From NCBI RefSeq assembly GCF_030272615.1, contig NC_081406.1:477986900-478050899 (forward strand): 64,000 nucleotides of DNA, given 5' to 3'. Below the pieces are notes generated by a model, which saw only the letters and a list, made by a program, of their open reading frames with translations, searched no databases and had not been told where the DNA came from. Of the stretch, positions 1 to 11,541 are shown piece by piece. The stretch's first letter is position 1. Every line of letters begins with the position of its first letter. This DNA is from Cryptomeria japonica (lineage: Eukaryota > Streptophyta > Pinopsida > Cupressales > Cupressaceae). The position numbers and the translations under genes are program-made.

Positions 1-41
1 TCAACAGGTGTACTAGAACTGGAGTGCGATGCAGAAGCCAT
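1..41 (-). CDS. Start of second ORF of element B (partial)
   Basis: A minus-strand ATG at 41 opens a frame reading MASASHSSSSTPV up to the window edge. It lies about 450 bases after the gag stop, the same position as the long non-pol ORF of element C, which starts about 550 bases after its gag. Only 13 codons are visible, so the assignment rests on position alone. Confidence 0.45.
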   Translation of the reverse strand, partial: MASASHSSSSTPV

Positions 42-489
42 GATTAATTGATAAACAAGAATTTCAAGAAATACATTCAGAATTTTGAGATTTAGGGTTT
101 GCAAATTTAGCTTCTCTTCACACCACTTCGGTTGGTGGATTACTGCTTTGTGTTCTTCACTTGATTGATTGACACTATCTCTGGATTCAGCTGCAAAGAT
201 TTGAAATCTCTTTGAATCGCAAGTCGAATCTCCTTTTGTCACTCTGCTCTTGAAAAATTCCTCACTCACAAACTGATAAGTGAAAATGACTTGAAAATCC
301 CTTTTAAACGAATTCTTCACCTACCATAATAAATGCTCCACCGCTAGGGCACAAACCCTAATTGCCTTTTACTGCTTCACAATCTTCTGTCAATTTTTAG
401 GTAACGCATATCAGTTAAGGTCTTTTACTAGTGTAAACTGGGGATTCGAAACATTTCACCAATTTGTTCCCCCTACGCTTTTCTGAAGC
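42..489 (-). other. Spacer between gag and second ORF of element B
   Basis: There is no open frame of note. Read on the minus strand it is an untranslated leader-like stretch that ends just before the ATG at 41. The equivalent stretch in element C is 13279-13829. Confidence 0.4.
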
Positions 490-1769
490 TTAGTTTGTCG
501 ATTCAGAGACTTCCACACTAGGTACAGAAACTGGTTCATCTTGTGACACTTCTTCAGGTTTCTTTTTCCATGTTCTATTCATTCCTTCTTGAATGGTTTC
601 AACATCGATCTTCCCTTCTAGAGTGACCGATATGTCATCTGATAGGTTCTTTCTCATTTTGTAGGTTTTGGCAGGGTGTCCCGGTTTGTTGCAATGATAG
701 CATACCATTCTAGGTGTTCTCCATGGTCCATTGTTCATTCTACCATTCTTCCTCCTACATGTTGCAGCAGTATGACTGCTACCATGGAAAATCAAACAGG
801 TTGCTCTCCAACCGGTTGGCACTTGATAGCCACCACCTCCTAACTGATGGTCATAGGCATTTACCGGTTTGGATTCCGGTTCACAGAGGCTTCAGGAAAA
901 ACTCCTTGAGTCCTTTGAGGATATCTCCTAGTGTTGTGCATAACAGACCTTCATTCAAATGCTCTATGCCCAAACTTGTTACATGCATAACAGTTACCAT
1001 TGAATCTATTGGATCTAGGCTTATTGTTTAGAAAATAAGGAAAATTATTGTAAGCCTTATTTCTACACACATTAGCAGTATGTCTTTCCTTGAGACAATT
1101 AAAGCAAATAGGTTTAAACTTTTGCTTACCTTTATCCTTTGGTGTCGATTGCTTCTTTGATGCTCCATCTTTTGTTCCAGAGGTCTCACCTTCCTCATAA
1201 CCAAAAAAACCAAGTCCAGTGGTATTCTTTACTGGTTTTGCTGATTCAAGCTTTTGTTCTAGCTTAAGAGTACTCTTATTAAATTTGGTAAGTATTTCCT
1301 TTGACTTAGTGAGTTCCTTGGAAATAGAAGCATTGGATTCCTTCAAGGTTGCATTTTCAGAAATGGCCATGTTTAATTCACCTTGCATTTATTCTTTTTC
1401 CACTTTACTCTCTTGGAGATGAGCGGTAAGGGCACTGATTTCTTACTTCAGCTTGGAGATCTCATGATCTTTGTCTTTTACCAGATCTTTAGCTTTCCTC
1501 CAGTTCTCAAGCTCTTGGCACATTCTGATAGTCAATCCTTCTAGCTCCCTTCTTAGGTTATCATTAGATTCATTCAGTTTTTCAACTTCTTCAACTAGGG
1601 CTTCCATGTTTGCTTCATCAGAAGAACTATTTTCAGTAAGCTCCATCAATTTCTTAGCATGCTCTCTTCTCTTTGCTAGAGAGGCTTTATATTTGACTTT
1701 AAGTTCATCAAGGGCTTTCTTAGTCTGAGTGAGACAATGAGTAAGCTCCCTCACAGTGTATTCCCCCAT
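490..1769 (-). pseudogene. Gag-like protein with coiled coil and several zinc knuckles (element B)
   Basis: The minus-strand frame opens at 1769 (MGEYTVRELTHC), just after the primer site. The N-terminal half is rich in charged heptad-like residues, consistent with a coiled coil. Further on come CCHC-type knuckles: CFNCLKERHTANVC, CYACNKFGH, CLIFHGSSHTAATC and CYHCNKPGHPAKTY. The last has Tyr for the final Cys, and others lack residues. Stops near 1440, 950 and 825 break the frame into three pieces. Zinc knuckles bind RNA in retroelement Gag proteins, so packaging of element RNA is the likely ancestral role. Four knuckles are more than the single one usual in Copia Gag. The ORF nearest the LTR also reads upstream through the primer site into the LTR, which I treat as chance. 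Confidence 0.7.
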
Positions 1770-1804
1770 ATCTCCTTCCAAGTGGTTAAACTTATAGAAA
1801 GGTT

Positions 1805-1817
1805 GGCTCTGATACCA
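1805..1817 (-). other. Primer binding site (initiator Met tRNA), element B
   Basis: The minus strand reads TGGTATCAGAGCC, which pairs with the 3' end of plant initiator-Met tRNA. It lies three bases inside the LTR end, the normal position for starting minus-strand DNA synthesis. Confidence 0.85.
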
Positions 1818-1819
1818 AT

Positions 1820-2981
1820 TGGTGAATACTAAGAGGCGGGGGTGAATTAGTATACCAAAAATTACTGTACTCAAACCCTTAAACAATTTAGCAGTTAACC
1901 GGTACAACAGATTTACTAACAAACCAGTTAAGATAAATGAAAACCAAACAACAAATAAAGCATTCACCCACAAGAGCACAATCACCATAACACAAGAGGT
2001 TTTGACATGGAAACCCAAATGGGAAAAACAACGGTGAGCTAAAACTCACAAGTAACTATCTGCAGAATAGTAACCAGACTAGTTAAGGTCAGACTGGTTA
2101 AGGTCATACAATGTTCTTCACCAGAACAGATCCTATTAGGAATCTAGATCTCTGTTAGGAGATAAGTCCTGTTAAAGACTACCTTGTGAGATGATTTCAG
2201 ATCCACAGTTGTGAACCGCCTTTCTAGAGGATTTACAAAGGCTTTTCCAGGCCTACCCGGTTAAGGGTTTTAGACTTGTCAAAGATGTGAGTAATCAACA
2301 ATTGAGTGATCTAGATACTAGCACAGTATGCTTGGTTAGATCCTTGATAGCTCATTGTTAATGCACATTTAGCATTACTTCAGTCTTCAGTATCTCCACA
2401 CTTTGTTTCTTCACATAGACCTAATCTTCTCTTCTGTGATCGCATATACAAAAACCTCATGCACTTCTAAAACCCTATCAACTAATAAAACCCTAGACAT
2501 GATGTCCTTATAAAGGAATCTGATTTCATGTCAGTCCAATAGGATTACATTGCAAGTTCCTAGGTTTAGTGCATCTAGACACATTTGGTAACATGACACA
2601 AAATCACCGCCAAAGTGTCGGTGGATAATAACTCATCACAAAAATACCGGTTGGTAACTCATCATAGAGTAATACCAATTTATTACCGATTATTGACTCA
2701 TACATTTTACTAATTACCAGTTTGTCAAAATAAAGACTGGGAAAACATTAACAACCGCTTTGTTCCTTCATACCGCTTTGGGATCCTCAAACTGCTTGAG
2801 GTCTTCATATCGCTTTGTGACCGGTAAACATCTTCTGCAAAGCACCGATAGTCTAAAGACTATAATTCATAATACCTGTTGAAACTATTATCGGTTGAGC
2901 ATAACTCATACATAGGGAAGTGATCATAAAACAAGTGTCTGTCCATCAATGACAATCACAACATCATCAAAATTCCAACAA
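1820..2981 (-). repeat. LTR of element B (5' LTR in element sense)
   Basis: The minus strand starts TGTTGGAATTTTGATG at 2981 and ends CACCA at 1820, directly before the primer site, giving about 1162 bp with TG...CA ends. A TATA-like CTTTATAAGG lies near 2510-2520. The segment CACCCCCGCCTCTTAG near the 3' end is typical of plant Copia LTR ends. The second LTR is outside the window. Confidence 0.8.
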
Positions 2982-2982
2982 A

Positions 2983-3941
2983 AAGGTATGATCTCAGATT
3001 TAAAATCTCAGCTTTCTATGAAATTTAAAATGAAGAACTTAGGACCAGCAAATTACATTCTAGGAATGGAGATCAAAAAGGATAGATCTAAGAGGAAAAT
3101 TTTGCTCAATTAGAGAAAATATATAACCAATGTTCTTGATAGGTTTCATGTGTTTGACTGTAAACCACAGGTTGTTCCCATCTTATAGGGAACTAAGTTG
3201 TCTATGCTTGACAGTCCAAAATCTCCAAAAGAGATTGAAGACATGAAAAATGTACCTTATGCAAGTGCTATAGGTAGTCTGATGTATGCTATGGTTTGTA
3301 CAAGACTAGACATTGCCCAACCAGTGGGAGTACTTAGCAGGTTTATGTCAAATCTAGGAAAGCTACACTGGGACGTTGTAAAGAGACTGTTTAGATGCCT
3401 AAAGGGTACTTCAAACTTTGCATTATGTTATCATGGTAATCTGAAGGATTCAAAGAAAACTCTCAGCATTTGTGGTTATACAGATTCTAATTGGGCAGGG
3501 GATGTTGACAGCAAAAGATCCACTAGTGGATATGTTTTTATCCTGAATGGTAGAGAAATTAGTTGGATGAGCAAGTGGCAAACTGTAGTCGCTTTGTCCA
3601 CTACATAGGAAGAATACATGGTGGTCACACATGCTTGCAAAGAAGTTGTCTGGCTTAAGAATTTGAGTTCAAATATTGGTTTTGATGCAGGGCAGGTTGA
3701 AATTTGGAGTGACAGTCAAAGTGCTATATGTTCGGCGAAGAATCCTACTTTCCATGCCAAATTGAAGCATGTTGATGTTTAGTATCACTTCATTCGTGAC
3801 ATGGTGGAAGATGCTAAATTTTATCTTAACGAGGTAGACACTCTGGAAAAAATTGCAGATGCCTTCACGAAACCAGTGAGCACGCACAAGTTCAGGTGGT
3901 GTTCTAATTCTATGGGTCTTGGTACCCATGTTTCTCAATAA
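2983..3941 (+). pseudogene. Copia polyprotein remnant: end of RT, and RNase H
   Basis: The translation gives the end of the RT palm/connection (KNLGPANYILGMEI), then the Copia blocks YASAIGSLMYAM and TRLDIA. RNase H follows with GYTDSNWAGD, KRSTSGYVF and, after a stop, EEYMV, WSDSQSAI and IADAFTKPV. This order is standard for Ty1/Copia Pol. In-frame stops occur near 3113, 3187, 3606 and 3781, so the gene is dead. The RNase H acidic positions (D in TDSNW, E in EEYM, D in SDSQS) are still readable. The 5' part of Pol is missing because element B inserted at 2981/2982. Confidence 0.85.
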
Positions 3942-3989
3942 CGTCTGGAATGGTAATCGGTCCAATGAATTCCTCGTAAAGAGGGAGTT

Positions 3990-5240
3990 TGTTGGAAATG
4001 TGCCTCTAATTCACTTGATAGTTTCGGGTTGATTGGGATAGCCTACACCAATGGAACAATAGTGTTACCTTCTTGGTAGTATAACACCTTATGATCAGTA
4101 TGACTTACACCGATGTCTTCTATGTATCAGGGTTGTCATCAGCTATTGGATGTTCCTATTTGAAGTTGTGTTGATACCCGATGGATCTACCTTAGGTGGT
4201 CTGGGTCATCATTGACTGTCGGAGGATCAGGTTTGGTGCTATGCCGATACTCGATGAAGTCACCTTTGGTGATCGGGTTGGTGTGCTAAAGGCTATGCCA
4301 AAGTCCTGATGAGTCCACTCTATTTTGTCTCAGAGTGCTTCACTTATCAGCATAGCAGTTCTGAGCATGTTTCGATGACTCGATGAGACCACCTTAGGTT
4401 ATCGGGATAACAATGCATGTTCAGGGTAACATCTCAAGGTTGGTTCCGATGGGCCGATGAGGTGCGCTCCTGGCTATCGAAGATCAGGATAACTTCTCAA
4501 GTTTGGTGTTGATGTCTCGATGAGGTCCGCTCTTGGTTATCGAAGATCGGGGTAACATTTTACATGCTTTACCAATGACCCAATGGAGTCACCTTCAACA
4601 ATCAGGTATCATCGGGTGATCGACTCTACCGATTGAAAGCTATAGCGATGGCCGATGGAGAGGAGGCAGACTGGAGGTGTGCAATCCAAATGAGGTCCAA
4701 AAAAGGTGAACACTCAGATACTAAAGATAGTTTCATCAGTGTATATGAATATGAACCAACTTCGTTCCTGATGCATGTGAGATAATTGGTTTTCCAAGAT
4801 TGCAGACTGACAAAAATAGTTTGACTTCCCAACCATCTTGAGCAGATGTAATGGGCAACTTGTTTGGTATTTGAATCCGAATATAAACCAAGTGAATGGG
4901 ATGAACCAGAATAGTTGTTGAGCAATCTGTGAAGTAGTTTGACTTGAGTATTGTATGTTTTATCTAGAATGATTGTATGACAGAGTTAAGGAAGTCTACA
5001 AACTAGACTTTATTGTATTTTTGACATGTTGTTAATAAAGTTGTTATCTGTTGGTGGTGGGTTTTTCTCCCGAAAGGGTTTTCCCACGTTAATTCTATGT
5101 GTTCTCTCTCTATGTTGTTTAATTGTGTATGCTCATGCTTGTGCCGTATTCTGTAAAAGTTAAAAATTTGTAAATACTATTTTGTTTTCCCCTGCAAATT
5201 GACATTAGGGAAGTGAATTTCCGCACTTGCTTTCCTTACA
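3990..5240 (+). repeat. 3' LTR of Copia A
   Basis: It starts TGTTGGAAATGTGCC after the purine-rich AAAGAGGGAGTT and ends TTGCTTTCCTTACA (about 1251 bp). Near the end it has TCTCCCGAAAGGGTTTTCCC, a segment common in plant Copia LTRs. A stretch at about 4180-4560 carries several diverged CCGATG / GATGAGG motifs. The next bases (from 5241) belong to the Gypsy gag region. Confidence 0.8.
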
Positions 5241-6271
5241 ATATTCCCAAAAGAGATGACGTATAAATTCTAAATAACATTCAATCCAATGAGGATACAA
5301 GAAGGGGTATAGATGATACAAGAAGAGATCAAGATCCTCCTAGAATACAAAATCATGGTTATGCAAGAACAAATCATGTTGATAATCCTATCACAGCTCT
5401 CACACAACAAATACAAACACTACAAACACAAATTCAAGATATGTAGAGAGGAAATGTTAGAAGATACTCACTTCAAGAAATTTGTCCTTATCCATTCGAC
5501 ATAAATCTAAACATGATACCATTTCCTATAGGGTGTGAAACTCCTAGATATGAAAAATATGATGGAAGCACTGACCCTCAAGGTCATATACGATAATTTT
5601 GCACAATGAGTATGGAGTTTACACATGAGGATACCTACTTGATGAGATTATTTCCAAAAAGCTTAACTAGACTAGTTATGGAATGGTTCTCCAAACTTCC
5701 ACCTACAATCGGATCATTCTCAGAATTGGTGGATAAGTTTGTTTCAAAATACTCTTACAACATACAACATGAAGTAACAATGCTAGACCTATGTAACAAC
5801 AAAAAAAAGAGTGGAGAACCTTTCATGACATTTTTACACAAATGGAAATGGTTAGCTTCACGATATCCTTGTATAGTGCCAAAGTATGAAAAAATGGATA
5901 TATTCATCGACAACCTAAATGATCAAATGAGTTATCATCTTAAAATGCAAGGACATCAAAGTTTTGGAAAGATGATTGATATAGGAATCAAAATGGAGGA
6001 AGCCATGATAAAGAAGGGTGAGTTGAAAATATACAAAGAAGGAGGTCACCCTCCTAACAACACTAATAACAACAATCAAAATGAGAAGCCAAAGTTTTGG
6101 AATAGAAATCGTAATGTCGTCAATGATGGAATAGTGGATAACAACAATGTGAAACCAAAGCAGTCATTTTTTAACTTATCCAATCACTCGGCAACAACTC
6201 AGCAACACAACACTCACCAAAACACAACTATCAAAAAATTTATTTCGAAGGCAATTCAAAAACATTGGTGA
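5241..6271 (+). pseudogene. Gypsy Gag (capsid region)
   Basis: After a broken N-terminal part (RYEKYDGSTDPQGHIR at about 5549-5597) comes the retrotransposon gag core: MRLFPKSLTRLVMEWFSKLPP, FVSKYSY, GEPFMTFLHKWKWLASRYP. An Asn/Gln-rich tail follows. Capsid formation is the family role. Stops at about 5443 and 5597 interrupt the start, and the frame shifts after about 6268, where the zinc-binding tail continues in another frame. The 5' end is cut by Copia A. Confidence 0.8.
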
Positions 6272-6339
6272 ACCCCTTGGGTCAGCACTAAAGACACTTC
6301 TCGCAAATAAATTGATTACTTTTCCAAAAGAAAGGAATT

Positions 6340-7457
6340 ACGAACCTCAAGTAAAACCCCATTGGTGGAATGATAGCCATTATTGTGATTTCCATCAAAA
6401 CAAGGGACATCACACAGATAATTGTCAGCGGATGAAACATGTCATCTAAGATTTGATTGATAATGGAGTAATAACAGTGGATGGACATACAACAAACAAA
6501 TCTCATACAAATTTTAAAACTTTGCTTCCAAACTATGAGAAGGGTGAATCATCAACAACAAATAATGGTAAGGGTAAGAACCTACTGAATACATATGATA
6601 ATGTGGTAAATGTGATTGTAGTTAAAGAAAAGCAAAATCAAGAACCTTCTCATGCTATCACAAGAAGCAAAGCTAAAGTTGTTTTCCCAGGTCCTACAAC
6701 AAACATGGCATCCACTACAAAACAATATAATCTAGTAGAGCGATTGCAGAAAACGCCCACGCAAATATCCATCTTAGAACTTTTAAAGCTTTCACCTGCA
6801 CATAAAGAAATTCTTGAACAAGCATTAGTAGATACAAAAGTGTCTATAGATCTAGATATAGATCAATTCCAAACCATGGTGGGACACCTCACAACCCCTC
6901 ACTACTTATCATTCACTAAAGAAGATGACATGTCCTTGCAATATGATCCCCATAATGCTCCCTTGCATATCAACGTCATCATTCATAAGACACAAGTTAA
7001 ACGTGTCCTAATAGATGGAGGAGTTGGCTTAAATATTTTCTCTTTGAATCTTGTCACTGCTCTCGGTTATTCAGAAGATGTTATTGATCCCTGGAAAAAG
7101 ATCACCATTAAAGCCTATGATGAAGAAGAGTGTTCCTCTAAAGGAATTGTGATGTTACCCATAAGAGTGGGACCTTTAGAGAAAGACCCGACATGCCAAG
7201 CTCTATACTTGGACTTATCATACAACATACTCTTGGGAAGACCCTGGATACATGACATACAAGATGTTTCATCCACATCTCATCAGTGCCTAAAATTTCC
7301 CTACAATGGGCAAGAAATCACAATCTCAGCATATTCAAATCCATTTCAGTATTGTAGTAATATCAAACCAACTCAAGAAGTCATTGTTCCTCATAATAGG
7401 GAGGCATCATCTTCAAACACACAATCCAAAGAAAAATCATTTGCCTCAATTTTCTAA
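6340..7457 (+). pseudogene. Gag tail zinc motif and aspartic protease of the Gypsy
   Basis: At about 6379-6426 the frame reads YCDFHQNKGHHTDNC, a C-x2-H-x4-H-x4-C type motif seen at the end of Tat/Athila Gag. One stop (6448) separates it from an open frame of 334 codons starting at 6453. Around residues 175-260 of that frame lies the retropepsin-like domain: RVLIDGGVGLNIF holds the catalytic Asp, and YNILLGRPWIHDI is the second conserved block. The active site is DGG rather than D-S/T-G, a form I associate with this lineage. The protease would cut the Gag-Pol polyprotein. Confidence 0.8.
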
Positions 7458-7472
7458 AGTATAGAAAAGTAA

Positions 7473-7973
7473 ATGCAACTAAGAGATCGAGGGAATGGAG
7501 AATATTCAATATCACAATTACCATTTTCTCCTAAATCCTTTGGAAAACCATCAAACTCTAAACAACAACCAATTGTGAAACATATTTCAATATTTGATAG
7601 AGTATTTGTTAGTGTTGGGACCTTATCAGAGGAAACAAAAGATAATGATGTGCTACAGTGGCTATACAAAGATGAAGAAGTTCAACAAAATATTAACAAT
7701 GTCCGCATACCTACAGAAAAGTATGGAAAAGGATTCAACATTCTCAGAAAGATGGGATACACTGGAACAAGTCCTATAGGTAAAAGAAAAGAAGGTATAT
7801 CAGAACCTATCCAACCTTACACTCAACAGGCTACAAACAAAGCAGGCTTAAGGTATGGACAAGTCACTCTACCAGAAGACACATCTTTTAGCCAACAACA
7901 AGAGGAATATGAAAACAAACAAGAACAACTGGCAATTGAAAGAGAAGAAACATCAGCTAAACAACAAGAATAA
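7473..7973 (+). CDS. G-patch domain segment of the Gypsy polyprotein
   Basis: At about residues 85-115 the frame reads YGKGFNILRKMGYTGTSPIGK, then KEGISEPIQP, a G-patch: spaced glycines with aromatic and hydrophobic residues between them. G-patch domains bind RNA or RNA helicases and are a known addition to Tat/Ogre and some retroviral polyproteins. It lies between protease and RT. The following residues are Gln/Glu-rich. It is separated from the protease frame by a stop, so it is not expressed intact here. Confidence 0.7.
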   Translation: MQLRDRGNGEYSISQLPFSPKSFGKPSNSKQQPIVKHISIFDRVFVSVGTLSEETKDNDVLQWLYKDEEVQQNINNVRIPTEKYGKGFNILRKMGYTGTSPIGKRKEGISEPIQPYTQQATNKAGLRYGQVTLPEDTSFSQQQEEYENKQEQLAIEREETSAKQQE

Positions 7974-8956
7974 GCAAACATCAATTGGGAAAAGAAGCAA
8001 GCTTCAAATCAACAAGAAAAACAAACTAAAAGCACCTCCCAAACAACATTAAATCTCAATCAAAACAAGCATGAAACTAGTATTACTTAAGGAGAACTCA
8101 TAACAAAGTTGACAAGCTCAATCTCAGTCTAGAAGAGGTTGAATATGAAAGAAGAAAAGATATAGCAATAAAAGAAGAAGAAATAAATCAAATACTATAT
8201 GAACAAATATGTAGATTGCAAGCTACAAGTGATACAAATTCTAACGAATGGGAATGGGATTCCTATCACTCTGAAGAATTAGCTAAATAAAATTGCTTTG
8301 AAGAAGATGTAGGAGTCGATGTAGTTCACACTTATGCAAGGAAAACATTAGGAACTAGTTCACTTGAATTAGAATCACATTCGGCTAACTTGGACTTAAT
8401 CGAGGACAATTAGGAGCTCCTTGTGCGAGGTCATTCTGATGAGAGTACCATTCTAGACATTGACATACATATCAAAAACTTTAATACATCCATCATGATC
8501 CTTAATATTCTTGAAACATATCAACCTGATGACCCCCTACCTCTAATCCACCCTGAACTTATTGATTGGGAAAATCAAGGACATATTGTCATTGATACCT
8601 TTCCGAATGACCATGCCATATCTGTATATCTTAATACAATCAAACCTGCAACAACTCTCACGAGGAATTTCAGCAACACATCTTCCAGTCAAGTGGGTGC
8701 CAAATCTCCTATTCGCAAAAAGGAAAATAAAGAAAACAATATCAAGTCTAATGTTGAAAACCATTTCTTAGCAACATTAGATCAGGAAAAAGTAAAAAAA
8801 AAAGGATGCATCTAATGGTGAAAACCTCCTCGAGGCACCGAAAGATGGGAGATTTGACATTTTACCTGCGCACTATCAAGAAAGGTCATCAATTTTGATT
8901 GAACCAACAGAGGTAGTTAACATTGGGACAATAGAGAAACCAAAGATCCTACATCC
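7974..8956 (+). pseudogene. Linker between G-patch and RT
   Basis: Frames are broken. One 130-codon stretch (8423-8815) reads SDESTILDIDIHIKN and later VYLNTIKPATT, and an acidic, coiled-coil-like part (8110-8290) precedes it. I know no domain for it. Position and composition fit the variable linker of Tat-type polyproteins. Confidence 0.5.
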
Positions 8957-9960
8957 AGCAACTTCTTTATCAGAAGAAGAAATGCAACAATATATGGAGT
9001 TCTTAAAATGATGGCAAATCAATTTCGCCTGGTCATATGCATACATGCCAAGGTTGGATCCAAAGCTTATTATGCATCACTTAAATGTCAATCTAGGAGC
9101 CAAACTAGTTAAATAGAAATTAAGGAAAATGCTTCCACATATCGCTCTCCTAGTCAAAGCAGAACTAAAAAAATTATTGGATGTAAGATTCATCAGATCC
9201 ATAGCATATCCTTAATGGGTATCCAACATCATTCATGTTTCAAAACTAGATAAAAGCATCAGAATATGTACAAACTTCAAAGATCTTAATAATACATGTC
9301 CAAAGGATGACTTTCCTTTACCTAACATTGACACCATTATAGATTTAACTGTTGGACACTCCATATTTTCTCTAATGGATGGTTTCTCCAGATACAATCA
9401 GATTAAAATAGCACCTGAAGATCAAGAAAATACATCTTTCACATGCCCATGGGGTATTTTCTGGTGGAACGTCATGCCTTTTTGACTAAAGAACGTAGGT
9501 GCTACATATCAGAGAGCTATGACAATGATATTCCATGACATGATGCATACATTCATGGAAGACTATGTGAATGACATCTTGGCCAAATCATACAATAGAG
9601 AAGACCGTTTAGGAATACTAGAAAAGATATTTGACAGGTTGGAATAGTATAAGCTATGGCTAAATCCCAATAAATGTGCCTTTGGTGTCACTTTAGGAAA
9701 GCTATTGGGATACATTGTTTCAGCTAGAGGTATTGAATTAGATCTAGCTAAGGTCAAAGCAATCATGGAGATGGCATCTCCCAAGAATATAAGTCAACTA
9801 AGATCACTCCAAGGAAGACTCCATTCAATCAAAAGATTTGTTGCTCAACTGGCAGATAAATGTCAACCATTTACTCATCTATTCCACAAAAATGTTCATT
9901 TCAAGTGGGACCATCCATGTGATGACCATTCAACAAGATCAAGGCATATATCATGCAACC
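8957..9960 (+). pseudogene. Reverse transcriptase of the Gypsy
   Basis: RT blocks occur in order: SIRICTNFKDLNNTCPKDDFP, IFSLMDGFSRYNQI (catalytic Asp in MDGFS), VGATYQRAM, MEDYVNDILAKS, then LLGYIVSARGIE and the connection SQLRSLQGRLHSIKRFVAQL. The usual YVDD box reads YVND (9564-9575), so one of the two metal-binding aspartates is Asn. Stops lie near 9010, 9115, 9214, 9484 and 9646. With the box mutated and the frame broken this RT is inactive. Confidence 0.85.
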
Positions 9961-10400
9961 ACTCATCCTAATGTCACCAATTCTAGGAAAGACGTTGTTA
10001 CTCTATGTATCGACCACCAAAGTATCATTAGGAGTTCTGCTTGCACAATAGGATAATGAAGGAAAAGAACGAGCCATCTACCACATTAGCAGAATGCTAG
10101 TGGGATACAAGATCAACTATTCACCAACAGAAAAAGCATGCTTGGCGGTAATTTTTGCTTCTCAAAAATTAAGATACTATCTACTTTCTCACTCCATCAA
10201 GTTGATAGCTAAAATTGATCCATTGAAGTATTTACTCAGCAAGGCAACATTAACAAGATGATTAGCAAAATGGATCATGATCCTAAGTGAGTTTGATATT
10301 GAGTATGTTGACAGAAAAGCTATAAGGGACAAGCCATTGCAGACCAACTAGCTGAGGCACTACTTCAGGATAATCATCCTTTGTAGATTGAATTTCCTGA
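9961..10400 (+). pseudogene. First RNase H domain of the Gypsy
   Basis: The translation reads SLGVLLAQ, AIYHISRML, YSPTEKACLAVIFA, KLRYYLLSHSI and EFDIEYV, the standard Ty3/Gypsy RNase H that follows RT. The Glu of TEKACLA is present. Stops and a frameshift occur (about 10050, 10258, 10330 onward). Confidence 0.75.
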
Positions 10401-10429
10401 TGCTGATATCCTAATAGTCACAATAAAAA

Positions 10430-10800
10430 CATGGCAATTATACTTTGACGGTTCATATACACAACATGGATCAGGAGCAGGTATTCTATTCATCATACCA
10501 CAAGGTCATACAATTCCAAAAGCATACAAATTAAGCTTTCCATGCACCAACAATACATCAAAATATGAAGCTTTGGTTACAAGTATCAAAATGGCTATAG
10601 AATGAAATATTACACAACTCCAAGTCTTTTGAGACTCTTAGCTCATCATCAATCAAATTAATGACGATTACCAAACAAAGGATGAAAAAAGTTAATGCCT
10701 TATAAAAATATGGTTGATGATATCAAGAAATACTTTATGGAAATAACTTTTCAATAGATTGCAAGGAATGACAATAGAGTAGCAGATGTCATGGCTACAC
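10430..10800 (+). pseudogene. Second (archaeal-type) RNase H of the Tat-like Gypsy
   Basis: Just before integrase the translation reads WQLYFDGSYTQHGSGAGI, YKLSFPCTNNTSKYEAL, then ARNDNRVADVMATLASL. This is the FDGS...NN..EYEAL...N..AD order of the additional RNase H found in Tat-lineage elements. The first Asp, the Glu and the last Asp are readable, but stops at about 10604 and 10630 break it. It distinguishes Tat/Ogre elements from other Gypsy lineages. Confidence 0.8.
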
Positions 10801-11541
10801 TTGCTTCTCTACTTCAGACACAGGAAAATCAACAGTGTTTTGAATTCTTGGTTGAAGAGTTGTTTTACCCTGCTCATAATTGTCTTGATTCCCAAACTAT
10901 TTGTCACCTTGTTGGGCATGATTCCTTCTGTTATGGCCAAACTTACACATACCTGAAAGATAACACCCTACCTCCCAATTTATCAAAGAACCAAAAGAAA
11001 AACTTTGTTCGCCAATCCTCCTATTATACTCTCATCGTGGATACCCTATTTAAACGAGGTCTAGACAATACTCTCTTAAGATGTCTCGAACATGAACAAT
11101 CTGAGAAGGCCTTACATGAAGTCCATAATGGCATTTATGGCACTCATTCAAGTGTTCTTACCCTTTCCAAAAAGATCATACGCTTAGGCTATTATTGGCC
11201 AACTATGAAACAAGATTATTTTCAGATAGCTAGAACATGCAGACAATGTCAGATCCATGCAAATTTGATTCATGCACCAACACAAGAACTTCATGCTTTG
11301 GCAACATCTTGGTCTTTTTGTCAATGGGGTCTTGATCTAGTAGGAAAGATAAATCTTTCTTCATCTAATGGTCACAAATTCATCCTTGTCGCTACAAAAT
11401 ATTTCACAAAATGGATTGAGCCAGTACCTCTCACAAATATCATAGGAAAACAAATTGCTTCATTTATCTTGAACTACATCATCTTTCACTATGGAATACT
11501 CATGACCATTATCAGTGATAATGGGCGACTATTCAAGAATC
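10791..11541 (+). pseudogene. Gypsy integrase, N-terminal and core part (truncated)
   Basis: The HHCC zinc domain reads H-x3-NGIYGTHSS...TCRQCQ, followed by the core with WGLDLVGK (first Asp) and HYGILMTIISDNG (second Asp). The frame ends at DNGRLFKN, before the third catalytic residue (Glu), where it meets the truncated LTR of element C. The C-terminal part resumes at 23083 beyond element C. Judged against the usual gene, roughly 90-100 codons between the two parts are missing and were probably deleted along with most of C's 5' LTR. Confidence 0.85.

Larger units (their letters stand above)
1..2981 (-). mobile_element. Copia-type LTR element B, truncated by window edge
   Basis: On the minus strand the order is LTR (2981-1820), initiator-Met primer site, zinc-knuckle gag, a spacer, and the first codons of a second ORF that runs off the left edge. 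No protease, integrase or RT is visible in the part shown. The layout matches element C (11542-23082), so B is probably the same kind of gag-plus-unknown-ORF element. It is inserted in the RT/RNase H region of a plus-strand Copia that resumes at 2982. The other flank and LTR are outside the window, so the target duplication cannot be checked. Confidence 0.75.
2982..5240 (+). mobile_element. Copia LTR retrotransposon A, 3' part
   Basis: The plus strand carries the end of RT, the RNase H and the 3' LTR (3990-5240). Everything 5' of this is cut off by the insertion of element B and the window edge. The element sits inside the gag of the Tat-like Gypsy that starts at 5241. Confidence 0.85.
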
